Of a stretch of 64,000 nt of DNA, positions 18,936 to 27,105 are shown piece by piece; the stretch's first letter is position 1, and every line of letters begins with the position of its first letter. The DNA lies in the NCBI GenBank assembly GCA_050187415.1, contig JBFWXN010000022.1, forward strand, positions 1-64,000. The letters run 5' to 3'. The translations under genes and the position numbers were made by a program. Source of the stretch: Ga0077555 sp050187415 (lineage in GTDB: Bacteria > Pseudomonadota > Alphaproteobacteria > Rhizobiales > Hyphomicrobiaceae). The notes beneath the pieces are model-generated. The model had not been told where the DNA came from. It worked only from the letters and a program-made list of their open reading frames with translations, and did no database searches.

Positions 18936-20012
18936 CTACGTCGCCTTCTCGTGCATCGTTGACGGAAAAATCGCAGCGGATGTCGCCGGCCAGCCGACGT
19001 GAAGACGGTCGCCGACCCGAGGCGCGTCGCCGGCGATGGGGTTCTGCATCTGCACGACGATACGGTCGGTCGGCGACACGCGGATGTGCAGGTCGATGCT
19101 CGGACCGAGGTAGGATGCGAGTTCAAGAACGCCCGGAATGACGTTGTCCATGCCCGACAGGGTCTCGGCCGACCCGAACGCAATCCGCTCCGGCCTGAGC
19201 GCCAGCGCTGCCGGTCCAGGCGCACACTCGAGGCATTTGAGCTCGAGGCCGCCGTCGGTGACGAAGCGCCCCGGCGCCGTGATATTCCCCTCGAGAAACG
19301 TCGAACGGCCGACGAAGCCCGCAACGAACCGATCGGCCGGGCGCTCGTAGAGATCCTGTTGCGAGCCGATCTGGGCGACGCGGCCTTCATTCATCACCAC
19401 GAGGCGGTCGGCCATCGTCAGGGCCTCCTCCTGGTCGTGGGTCACCATGATGGTCGTGAGCGCCAGCTGGCGCTGCAGCTCGCGAATTTCGATGCGCACC
19501 TCCTGACGAAGCTTCGCATCGAGGTTGGACAGCGGCTCGTCCAGCAGAAGCACGTCCGGATTGATGACCAGGGCACGCGCCAATGCGACGCGCTGCTGCT
19601 GGCCGCCTGAGAGCTCGCGCGGCAACCGCTCCCCCAGATGGCCGAGGCGGACGAGACGCAGCACTTCGGCGACCCGGGTCTCGATCTCCGGCTTCGACAC
19701 CTTCCGCATCTCGAGGCCGAACGCCACGTTCTGGGCGGCGGTCAGGTGCGGAAAGAGGGCATAGCTCTGGAAAACGAGACCCGCGTTGCGCTTCCAGGGC
19801 GGGAGGCCGGTCACGTCGCGGCCACCGAGGACGACCTGTCCCGATGTCGGCTCGATGAAACCGGCGACCATTCGCAGTGTCGTCGTCTTGCCGCAGCCCG
19901 ACGGTCCGAGCAGGACCAGGAACTCGCCGTCGGCCAAAGTCAGGTCGAAGTTGCGCACCGCGTGGAAGTCGCCGTACCGCTTCGTCAGTTGCTGGAGGAC
20001 GAGATCCGCCAT
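18936..20012 (-). CDS. ABC importer ATP-binding protein (PotA-like)
   Basis: A 358-residue ATPase of the CUT1/PotA type. Walker A is GPSGCGKTT at residues 36-44, the signature LSGGQQQR near 134-141, Walker B LLLDEP near 155-160, and a C-terminal TOBE domain follows from about 270. The ATG at 20012 shares one base with the stop of the preceding permease gene (TAATG), indicating coupling. The open frame continues upstream to 20558 but that part shadows the permease gene. It energises both permeases of the operon. Confidence 0.93.
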   Translation of the reverse strand: MADLVLQQLTKRYGDFHAVRNFDLTLADGEFLVLLGPSGCGKTTTLRMVAGFIEPTSGQVVLGGRDVTGLPPWKRNAGLVFQSYALFPHLTAAQNVAFGLEMRKVSKPEIETRVAEVLRLVRLGHLGERLPRELSGGQQQRVALARALVINPDVLLLDEPLSNLDAKLRQEVRIEIRELQRQLALTTIMVTHDQEEALTMADRLVVMNEGRVAQIGSQQDLYERPADRFVAGFVGRSTFLEGNITAPGRFVTDGGLELKCLECAPGPAALALRPERIAFGSAETLSGMDNVIPGVLELASYLGPSIDLHIRVSPTDRIVVQMQNPIAGDAPRVGDRLHVGWPATSAAIFPSTMHEKAT

Positions 20013-20866
20013 TACACGAGCCGCGCCAGCTTGACGAAGCGATCGGTCGCCAGCATGGCGCCCCCGATCAGCAGAATTTGGAGTACGGACACCGCCGCGA
20101 TTGTCGGGTCGATCTTCCATTCGAGGTATTGCAGGATGGCGATGGGCAGCGTCGTTCTCCCGGGCCCGACGAGGAAAAGGCTCATCTCCAGATTGCCGAA
20201 CGAGGAGACGAAACCGAACAGCGCCGCAGCCACCACGCCCGGCAGGATCGAAGGCAATGTCACTCGCCGGAACGTGGTCCAGCGTCCGGCGCCGAGGCTC
20301 TGCGCCGCCTCCTCGATGATCCGGTCGAAGCCGGCCAAGGTCGCGGTGACGAGGCGGACCGTCCACGGGATCACAACGAGAACGTGACCGGCGATCAGGC
20401 CGCCGAGCGAGCCGAGGATGGGCAGCCCGGTATGGATCTCGGTCTCGACATGGAACACGTAAATCGCCATGCCGAGCACGATCCCGGGCACCACCAGCGG
20501 CAGCAGCAAGAGGTTGTTGAGCCCCTCCCTGCCGCGAAAGCGAAACCGGGACAGGCAAAGAGCGGCAGGGATGCCGACGGCGAGCCCGATCACGGTCGCG
20601 ATCACGCCAACCTCGAGACTGAGCAGAAACCCCGAGATGAAGCGATCATTGCCGGGGATGGCCTTGAACCACTTGAGCGAGTAACCCTCGGGCGGGAAAG
20701 ACGGGACCTCCTGCGCGAAGAACGCCAGCCAGGTGACGAAGAATAGCGGCGTCAGAATGTAGGCCATCGCCAGACCGGCGACCGCGCGGAGCGCAATGCC
20801 GCCAAGGCCGACGCGCAAGCGCCGTCGCGTCGGAAGTGGCGTCGGATGCTCGGCTGTCGATACCAT
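20012..20866 (-). CDS. ABC importer permease (PotC-like)
   Basis: A 284-residue permease with six membrane segments and an EAA loop (EEAAQSLGAGRWTTFRRVTLP near residues 175-196), the PotC/PotI-type partner of the permease at 16915-17820. It is the first transport gene of the minus-strand operon and begins 34 bases after the amidohydrolase gene at 20901. Gene order in the direction of transcription is permease, ATPase, binding protein, permease. Confidence 0.88.
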   Translation of the reverse strand: MVSTAEHPTPLPTRRRLRVGLGGIALRAVAGLAMAYILTPLFFVTWLAFFAQEVPSFPPEGYSLKWFKAIPGNDRFISGFLLSLEVGVIATVIGLAVGIPAALCLSRFRFRGREGLNNLLLLPLVVPGIVLGMAIYVFHVETEIHTGLPILGSLGGLIAGHVLVVIPWTVRLVTATLAGFDRIIEEAAQSLGAGRWTTFRRVTLPSILPGVVAAALFGFVSSFGNLEMSLFLVGPGRTTLPIAILQYLEWKIDPTIAAVSVLQILLIGGAMLATDRFVKLARLV

Positions 20867-20900
20867 CTCCCCGTCTCTCTTTCCTGCCGCTCCTGGCGCT

Positions 20901-22136
20901 TCAGCAAAGATTGTTCCGATGAAGCCGTCCGCCCTTCATGATGAGCGCCAGGCGCTCACCCTGGCCGGAAAGCACCGCAAGCGACGTCAGTGGATTGCCG
21001 TCGACGACGAGAATGTCGGCGAAGGCGCCGGGCGCGAGCGTGCCGAGCTTTCCCTCCTGGCGCAGAACCTTCGCGCCGATAGTCGTTGCGGAGCGGATGA
21101 TCTCGATTGGTGAGACGACCTCCGAACGCAACTCGAACTCGCGCGACTGGTCCCAGTGCAGCTCGCCCAGGAGATCGCTCCCGAACGCCACCGGCACGCC
21201 GGCCCGCCGGCAGATTTCAAGCGACTTGAGACCGCCTTCGATCACCATGTCGTTCTTGGCAAGGCTTTCGGGTGACATGCCGAATTGGGCCGCACGGTCC
21301 TTCATGGCGTAATAGGCGACCAGGTTCGCAACCAGGAACATGCCCTTCCGGGCCATGAGCTGCGCGGAAGGATCGTCGACCAGATTGCCGTGCTCGATGG
21401 TGCGCACACCAAGGTGCGCGGCGCGCGTGATCGCCTCGGCCGAATAGGCGTGGGCACACACATATCGGCCGAAAGCGTGCGCTTCCTCGACGGCAGCCGT
21501 CACCTCGTCGACGGAGAACTGCAAGCTCTCCAATGGGTCGTAGGGCGACGCGACACCCCCCGACATCATGATCTTCACGTGGTCCGCGCCTTGCCGCATC
21601 TGCTCCCGCGCAGCTTTCCGCACTTCGTCCGCGCCGTCGGCCATGGCCGACTTGAATTGCAGGCCATCGCAGCAGATGCATGCGCCCCCCCTGTCGGTCC
21701 GCCGCCGGCTGTCCGCGTGCCCGCCCGTCGGGCCGATCGACTTGCCGGCTATGAAGAGGCGTGGCCCCTGCATGAGGCCTTGCTCGACGGCCGTTTTCAC
21801 GCCCCAGTCGCAGCCACCGGTATCTCGCACGGTGGTGAATCCGCGATCAAGCATGGCTTTCAGGCGGACTGCCGCCCGCGCGGTCAAGAGCGTGAGCGGC
21901 ATGGCTTCGAGGAAGCGCACGTTGACTTCCGAATGCATGACGTGGACGTGGCAGTCGATCAGGCCGGGCATCAGCGTGCGGCCGGCGCAGTCGATCACCG
22001 TTGCGGCTCCCGACTTGATCGGCTTGGCCGCAACCTCGCGGATGAGGTCGCCCTCGACCAGGATCTCGTGGCCGCCGCGGAGCTCGCCGGTGGATGGCTC
22101 CAGCATCTCGAAGTTCGTGAACAGCACCTGGCTCAT
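20901..22136 (-). CDS. Metal-dependent amidohydrolase, copy 1 (imidazolonepropionase/prolidase-like)
   Basis: A 411-residue amidohydrolase. The metal site shows DCHVHV near residues 63-68, further histidines in the GPTGGHAD, CAHAYS and TIEHG segments, and a catalytic aspartate in FGSDLLGELH. The N-terminal beta domain (LRGGHEILVEGDLI) and C-terminal ADILVVDGNPL are typical of the imidazolonepropionase-like cyclic-amide and X-Pro/X-Arg dipeptidase group. It is a close paralogue of the gene at 22234-23466. Start chosen at 22136 to match the paralogue's N-terminus; an in-frame ATG lies at 22145. It precedes the ABC importer and probably hydrolyses the imported compound. Confidence 0.85.
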   Translation of the reverse strand: MSQVLFTNFEMLEPSTGELRGGHEILVEGDLIREVAAKPIKSGAATVIDCAGRTLMPGLIDCHVHVMHSEVNVRFLEAMPLTLLTARAAVRLKAMLDRGFTTVRDTGGCDWGVKTAVEQGLMQGPRLFIAGKSIGPTGGHADSRRRTDRGGACICCDGLQFKSAMADGADEVRKAAREQMRQGADHVKIMMSGGVASPYDPLESLQFSVDEVTAAVEEAHAFGRYVCAHAYSAEAITRAAHLGVRTIEHGNLVDDPSAQLMARKGMFLVANLVAYYAMKDRAAQFGMSPESLAKNDMVIEGGLKSLEICRRAGVPVAFGSDLLGELHWDQSREFELRSEVVSPIEIIRSATTIGAKVLRQEGKLGTLAPGAFADILVVDGNPLTSLAVLSGQGERLALIMKGGRLHRNNLC

Positions 22137-22233
22137 CGATGGCATCCGGCATTGTCGTCGTCAGGTGTCGGCATGGCGCCACCGGCAGAAGCTTCGATAA
22201 GGTGATCGTCGCGCACCCGTGCCTGGCGCGCCG

Positions 22234-23466
22234 CTAGAGACGGTTCTTGTGTAGCTGGCCGCCCTTCATGATCAGGGCGAGATGCTGCCCGCGATCCTGG
22301 AAGAGGCCGAGATCGTTCAGCGGATTGCCGTCGACGACGATCAGGTCGGCAAAGGCTCCGGGGCGAACGCAACCAAGCTTGCCCTCCTGGCGCACCACCT
22401 GCGCGCCGATCAGCGTTGCCGCGCGGATGATCTCCATCGGCGTCTGCACCTCGGAGCGATGCAGGAACTCGCGCGACTGAGCCACCTGCAATTGGCCGAG
22501 CAGGTCGGTGCCATAGGCGACGGGAACGCCGGCGCGCTTGCAGATCTCGAGCGATCTCAATCCGCCGTCGATCACGAGGTCGTTCTTTTCGAGCATTTCG
22601 CCCGACATGCCGAACGTTTTCGCTTTGTCGCGCATCTCGTAATAGGTGACGAGGTTGGCGATCAGGAACATGCCTTTCTCGGCCATCAGCTTTGCCGAGG
22701 CGTCGTCGATCAGGTTGCCGTGCTCGATCGTCCTTACGCCACCGTTGGCGGCGCGCGAAATCGCCTCGGGCGTGTAGGCGTGGGCGCAGACGTAGCGACC
22801 GAAGGCGTGCGCCTCCTCGACCGCCGCCGCCACCTCACCCATCGAGAACTGGATGCTGTCCAGCGGATCGTAGGGACTGGCCACGCCGCCCGACATCATG
22901 ATCTTGATCTGATCGGCGCCCTGCCGCATCTGCTCCCTGGCCGAGCGGCGGACGTTGTCGGCCCCGTCCGACACCTCCATCGTGAAGCTCAGCGCATTGC
23001 AGCAGTAGCAGCCGCCGCCGCGATCCGTCCGACGCCGACCGTCACTGTGGCCGCCGGTCGGGCCGATCGCGCGCCCGGCGATGAACAGTCGCGGCCCGGC
23101 AACGAGGCCCTGGTCGACGGCGGTCTTCAGGCCCCAATCCGCGCCACCCGTGTCGCGCACGGTCGTGAAACCTCGGTCGAGCATGGCGCGCATCAGGTCG
23201 ATGGCGCGCGCGGTCATGAGCGTGAGCGGTACGTTCTCGAGCTGGCGGATGTACACCTCCGACAGCGTCACGTGCACGTGCGCATCGATCAGCCCCGGCA
23301 TCAGCGTACGCCGGCCGCAGTCGATCACGGTCGCCTCGGGGGCCTTGATCGGCTTTGGCGAGACCTCTTTGATCTGCCCGCCCTCCACGAGGAGTTCGTG
23401 TCCGCCCCTCAGCTCATCCTGCTCGGGATCGAGCAGCTCGAAATTCCGGAACAGAATTTGCGTCAT
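22234..23466 (-). CDS. Metal-dependent amidohydrolase, copy 2 (paralogue of the next gene)
   Basis: A 410-residue amidohydrolase with the same layout as copy 1: DAHVHV near residues 63-68, GPTGGHSD, CAHAYTPE, TIEHGNLIDD and YGTDLLGQLQ. By eye the two proteins are identical at well over half of positions along the full length. GGGGA six bases before the ATG at 23466 supports the start. It is the first gene of the minus-strand unit leading into the ABC importer; the 98 bases between the copies contain no other gene. The substrate is not known. Confidence 0.86.
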   Translation of the reverse strand: MTQILFRNFELLDPEQDELRGGHELLVEGGQIKEVSPKPIKAPEATVIDCGRRTLMPGLIDAHVHVTLSEVYIRQLENVPLTLMTARAIDLMRAMLDRGFTTVRDTGGADWGLKTAVDQGLVAGPRLFIAGRAIGPTGGHSDGRRRTDRGGGCYCCNALSFTMEVSDGADNVRRSAREQMRQGADQIKIMMSGGVASPYDPLDSIQFSMGEVAAAVEEAHAFGRYVCAHAYTPEAISRAANGGVRTIEHGNLIDDASAKLMAEKGMFLIANLVTYYEMRDKAKTFGMSGEMLEKNDLVIDGGLRSLEICKRAGVPVAYGTDLLGQLQVAQSREFLHRSEVQTPMEIIRAATLIGAQVVRQEGKLGCVRPGAFADLIVVDGNPLNDLGLFQDRGQHLALIMKGGQLHKNRL

Positions 23467-23717
23467 GCGTTGTCCCCGCAGAATGGGCCAACAACACAAT
23501 CGGCGGCCTCGATAGCTACGTCAAGGCATGGTCCGGAAGCGGATCATGCCGTGTTTATCGGCAATCAGGAGAGACACGCGGCAATTGGATCGCCGGTCGA
23601 TGAGGCTGCCGACCACGTCGAGCGCACGTGTCGACATCTCGATCCGGCGCCCTGACGGCCGGTAACGGGCCTGACGGCGGTCGGTCCAGCGGAGACCAAA
23701 TCAGCGGCGCGATCCGA

Positions 23718-24716
23718 CTAGACGTCAGACGTTTGCTGTCGGGACTTCCGGCGGGACGCTGCGGCAGCGTCCTTTCGGTAGCCGCCCAGTGCAGGCTCGG
23801 CAATCTTCGGCGCCCTCTTCACAAGGTCGCGTCCGGGGAAGTGGGCGCGGGCATATGCGCCGAACTCATCGATGAATGCGCGCGCGTACGGCGGAAGGTA
23901 TCGCCGCTTGCTCCAGGCGAGCGTTGTCCAGCGCCCGATCGGAACGCCGTTGTGGGCGAGCGGAATGAGAGCGACGTCTCGTCTCGGAGCGACGGCCGAG
24001 GGCAGGATTCCAACGCAATATCCGGCCGATGCCAGGGCGAAGATCGCGTTATGCGACGCACTCTCCATGGCGAATGTCGGGCGAACGGCTGCGGCATGGC
24101 ACGCATCGTCAAACCAGTCGCGCGAGCCGAAACCCTTTTTCAGGATATGCAAAGGAACTTTGGCAACATCATTCAACTCCAGCCGGGTTGGACCGGCCAG
24201 CGCGTGCCCTTTCGCAACCGCCGCCACGACATGGATCGGATAAAGCAGCCGACACTCGAATCGACTGTCGCCTCCCGGCACGTAGGCGATGTGCACGTCT
24301 CCATCGTCCAGTCTTTGTGCCAGATTCGAGCCTCCGTCCTCGATGATATGAATATCGATGCCAGCATGACGCCGGCGCCAGTCACTCAGAAACGGAGCAA
24401 GGGTCGCTTCGATCATCGGCGGCGTGGCACCCAGCCTGATCACGCCGGCATCACAATTTCGGAAGGCCTGGGCTCGCTCGGCCAGTGCCTCGGCGTCGAC
24501 GAGGAGCGCGCGCGCCCGCCGAAGGAGATCGTCACCAGCCGGAGTGAGACGCAGGCGGCGCTGCTCTCGCGTGAATAGCGCGACGCCGAGATCGTATTCC
24601 AATGTTTGAAGCTGCCGCGACAGCGCCGGCTGGCTGACGTTGAGCTGCCTCGCGGCGCGCGTCACGCCGCCGGCGTCCGCTATGGCAACGAAGGCGCGAA
24701 GTTGCACGAGGTCCAT
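23718..24716 (-). CDS. LysR-family transcriptional regulator
   Basis: A 332-residue LysR protein with an N-terminal helix-turn-helix (LRAFVAIADAGGVTRAARQLNVSQ begins the domain) and a full co-inducer-binding domain. The start at 24716 gives the standard MDLVQLRAF N-terminus; the frame is open upstream to 24818 but would cross the intergenic region. The C-terminus carries an unusual basic, lysine/arginine-rich tail of about 25 residues. It is divergent from the TauE/SafE gene at 24812 and lies just upstream of the amidohydrolase-importer unit, so it could control either. Confidence 0.87.
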   Translation of the reverse strand: MDLVQLRAFVAIADAGGVTRAARQLNVSQPALSRQLQTLEYDLGVALFTREQRRLRLTPAGDDLLRRARALLVDAEALAERAQAFRNCDAGVIRLGATPPMIEATLAPFLSDWRRRHAGIDIHIIEDGGSNLAQRLDDGDVHIAYVPGGDSRFECRLLYPIHVVAAVAKGHALAGPTRLELNDVAKVPLHILKKGFGSRDWFDDACHAAAVRPTFAMESASHNAIFALASAGYCVGILPSAVAPRRDVALIPLAHNGVPIGRWTTLAWSKRRYLPPYARAFIDEFGAYARAHFPGRDLVKRAPKIAEPALGGYRKDAAAASRRKSRQQTSDV

Positions 24717-24811
24717 AACAATCACGTTTATGCATCGATAATGAGAGAATAAATGTATTGGACGCATGATGCAATCTGAAGCAGTTTCACCGCAATCGAG
24801 GTGACCTTGCC
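24717..24811. promoter_or_regulatory. Divergent LysR/TauE promoter region
   Basis: This 95-base gap is AT-rich relative to its surroundings and contains a TTTAT...ATAAA inverted pair about 27 bases long (24729-24755), with the repeated element ATGCAT/GCATGATGCA around it. A divergent position next to a LysR gene makes it the probable operator region. The exact LysR site is not established. Confidence 0.4.
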
Positions 24812-25576
24812 GTGACAACGTCTCTGCTTGCCGTGCTCGCCGCCACCATGGTGGCTACGTCTTTTCTGTCCGGCATCTTCGGCATGGCGGGCGGCATGAT
24901 CCTGCTCGGCGTCCTCCTCGCCCTGCTTACGCTGCCGGAAGCAATGGCCCTGCATGCCGTCACCCAGATAGCATCCAACGGTTGGCGCGGCGTGTTGTGG
25001 GTGGGCCACGTGCGCTGGCGCGCTGCCAGCTGGTTTCTGTTGGGATGCGCCGCCTCTTTCGCGGTCTGGTCGATATGGCGGTACGTTCCTTCGAAACCAC
25101 TCACCCTCATCCTGCTGGGCGCCACACCGTTCATGGTCCGGATGCTGCCCGCCGGCCGCAAACCCGATCCGGACCGTCCCGTCCATGGCGTTCTCGTTGG
25201 TGCCGCTTCGATGATACTCATGCTGCTGGCTGGCGTTTCCGGACCGCTCATCGATACGTTTTTCTTAGGCGGAAAGTTCGAGCGGCGTCAGATCATCGCG
25301 ACCAAGGCTGCGTGTCAGGTTTTCTGTCACGGAGCCAAGCTCGCCTACTTTGGCGGTATCGTGGAGCGAGCAGGATCGCTGGATCCATGGCTCGCCGGGC
25401 TGGCCATGGTCGCGTCCGTGACAGGCACGTCACTGGCGAAACCCGTTCTCGAGCGTCTCAGCGACGCCCAATACCGCAGATGGGCCAATCATATCATTAC
25501 GACCATCGCCTTGGCCTACATCGCGCAGGGCCTCTATCAACTGGCAAGCACCGCAAGCAAAGGGATGCTGCAATGA
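24812..25576 (+). CDS. TauE/SafE-family permease, second copy
   Basis: A 254-residue membrane protein of the TauE/SafE family with about eight hydrophobic segments; the first contains SGIFGMAGGMILLGVLLALL, the glycine-rich family hallmark. The start is a GTG. It is divergent from the LysR gene and its stop overlaps the start of the small gene at 25573. Exporter of a sulfur-containing or organic acid anion is the family expectation; specificity is unknown. It is not closely similar to the first TauE/SafE gene of the window. Confidence 0.83.
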   Translation: MTTSLLAVLAATMVATSFLSGIFGMAGGMILLGVLLALLTLPEAMALHAVTQIASNGWRGVLWVGHVRWRAASWFLLGCAASFAVWSIWRYVPSKPLTLILLGATPFMVRMLPAGRKPDPDRPVHGVLVGAASMILMLLAGVSGPLIDTFFLGGKFERRQIIATKAACQVFCHGAKLAYFGGIVERAGSLDPWLAGLAMVASVTGTSLAKPVLERLSDAQYRRWANHIITTIALAYIAQGLYQLASTASKGMLQ

Positions 25577-25803
25577 CGTCGACCATCGAACCTTTGATCT
25601 TGGACCTGGTGGAATGGGTGGCAAAGCAGCCGCGGGCCTACGCGGACGTGATGGACGCCTGGCGGACGTCATGTCCGCGATTGACGGTGTGGGAAGACGC
25701 GGTCGACCGCGGCTGGGTGCGCCGCGAGTTAGATCCCGGCAGGGGACTTCTTGTGATTGCGACACCCGAAGGTAAACAAATCCTGACGGAAAACGGTCGC
25801 TGA
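25573..25803 (+). CDS. Small conserved-looking protein coupled to the TauE/SafE gene
   Basis: A 76-residue protein whose ATG overlaps the permease stop (ATGA), so it is almost certainly translated. It is helical with a C-terminal beta hairpin and a final ATPEGKQIL segment, which resembles the wing and last helix of a small winged-helix protein; the arrangement W-x-DAVDRGWVRRE...LLVIATPEG supports that. No defined function. It may be a small DNA-binding partner of the permease operon. Confidence 0.7.
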   Translation: MTSTIEPLILDLVEWVAKQPRAYADVMDAWRTSCPRLTVWEDAVDRGWVRRELDPGRGLLVIATPEGKQILTENGR

Positions 25804-25940
25804 GCCTTACCTGTCGAACGCTGACGGCAACGACTGCGTCGCGTCGACCCTCGAGCTTCGACATGTCCAGCCAGGTGCTCTCGATCCGGCGCATCCCGCA
25901 CCGAGCTCCGGCCGATGTCTGTCAGACAGAAGCACCCTCT

Positions 25941-26933
25941 TCAGGCGCCGCCGATCAAGATCCCTGCGGCGAGCACGAGACCGCCTCCAACCACGATCTG
26001 GAACGTAGCGCGAAGGAACGGTGTCTCCATGAAGCGATGCTGAATCCAAACGATGACCCACAGCTCGATGAACACGACCAAAAGGGCCAGCGTCGTCGCC
26101 ACCCAGAACGATGGAATGAGATACGGCAAAGCATGCCCGAGGCCACCGACCGTGGTCATCGAACCGGACGCGATCCCGCGCTTCCAAGGCGAACCACGCC
26201 CGGAAAGCTTGCCGTCGTCGTGGGCCGCCTCCGTGAAACCCATCGAAATGCCGGCACCGACAGATGCAGACAAGCCGATGAGAAAAGTCGTCCAGGGATC
26301 ATGGGTGGCAAAGGCCGTCGCGAAGATGGGCGCAAGGGTCGAGACCGAACCATCCATCAAACCCGCAAGGCCCGGCTGGACCCACGTCAGCACGAATTGG
26401 CGGTGCCAGGCGCGATCCTCGTTTTCTCGCTCGCCCCCGCCCAGGTGCTTGTCTTCGAGCTTCTCGGCTGCCGCCTCGTGGCCGGCTTCGGCGGCGGCAA
26501 GGTCTCCCAACAGTTTTCGTGTTTCGGCGTCGGTAGACCGACCTGCCGCCGCCACATAAAAATCCCGAGCCTGACGTTCCATATCGGCGGCTTCGTAGCG
26601 CACGCGCTCGATGCTCAGGTTCTCGACCAGCCATATCGGGCGGCGTGTGTAGAAGTCGGCGATATGTTCCCGGCGGATCGGAATGATGAACTGTCCGAAC
26701 TGGCGCTGGTATGCTTCGATGAGGCGCCGGCGATGCTCGGATTCTTCGAGAGCCATGCCGTCGAAAACGGCCGCCGTGGCCGGATACGACAGGCGCAGCT
26801 TGGCGGCATAGGCCGCATATATTCTGCTGTCCTCCTCCTCGGAGGAGATCGCGAGCGCGAGCACTTCCTGCTCATTGAGGTCCTTGAAGCGGCGCTTGCC
26901 GAAAGCACCGAACGTAAGCCGATCCGATAGCAC
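25941..26933 (-). CDS. mbfA: Membrane-bound ferritin / iron exporter MbfA
   Basis: A 330-residue protein with two parts: an N-terminal ferritin-like (erythrin-vacuolar iron transport) domain, residues about 15-165, with ExxH-type iron ligands in ALEESEHRRRL and AAAEAGHEAA, and a C-terminal VIT1/CCC1 membrane domain, about 190-328. This fusion is MbfA, which exports iron and protects against iron and peroxide stress in rhizobia and Agrobacterium. The start is GTG with AGAGG five bases before it. An Irr-type palindrome lies 22 bases upstream, consistent with known iron control of mbfA. Confidence 0.92.
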   Translation of the reverse strand: MLSDRLTFGAFGKRRFKDLNEQEVLALAISSEEEDSRIYAAYAAKLRLSYPATAAVFDGMALEESEHRRRLIEAYQRQFGQFIIPIRREHIADFYTRRPIWLVENLSIERVRYEAADMERQARDFYVAAAGRSTDAETRKLLGDLAAAEAGHEAAAEKLEDKHLGGGERENEDRAWHRQFVLTWVQPGLAGLMDGSVSTLAPIFATAFATHDPWTTFLIGLSASVGAGISMGFTEAAHDDGKLSGRGSPWKRGIASGSMTTVGGLGHALPYLIPSFWVATTLALLVVFIELWVIVWIQHRFMETPFLRATFQIVVGGGLVLAAGILIGGA

Positions 26934-26954
26934 GGGCGCCTCTTCAGAATAAAC

Positions 26955-26971
26955 ATTAGAAATATTCTAAA
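26955..26971. promoter_or_regulatory. Irr box (iron control element) upstream of mbfA
   Basis: A perfect palindrome TTAGAA-ATA-TTCTAA (26956-26970), flanked by one more T/A, lies in the short leader of mbfA. The form TTAGAA-N3-TTCTAA is the iron control element bound by Irr, a haem-sensing Fur-family regulator of Hyphomicrobiales. Irr is known to repress mbfA in low iron, so the site and gene agree. Confidence 0.8.
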
Positions 26972-27105
26972 GTTTGATCCCGACGGGGTCAACCGATTGC
27001 GCTGGTCGTGACGTAACGCTTTATCGGCGGCGCAATTCCGATGCGAGGTGTCGCTCCAGAAATGTGGCGCCAGGCGCGGAGAACATTGGCCTCCGGCCAG
27101 AATGG

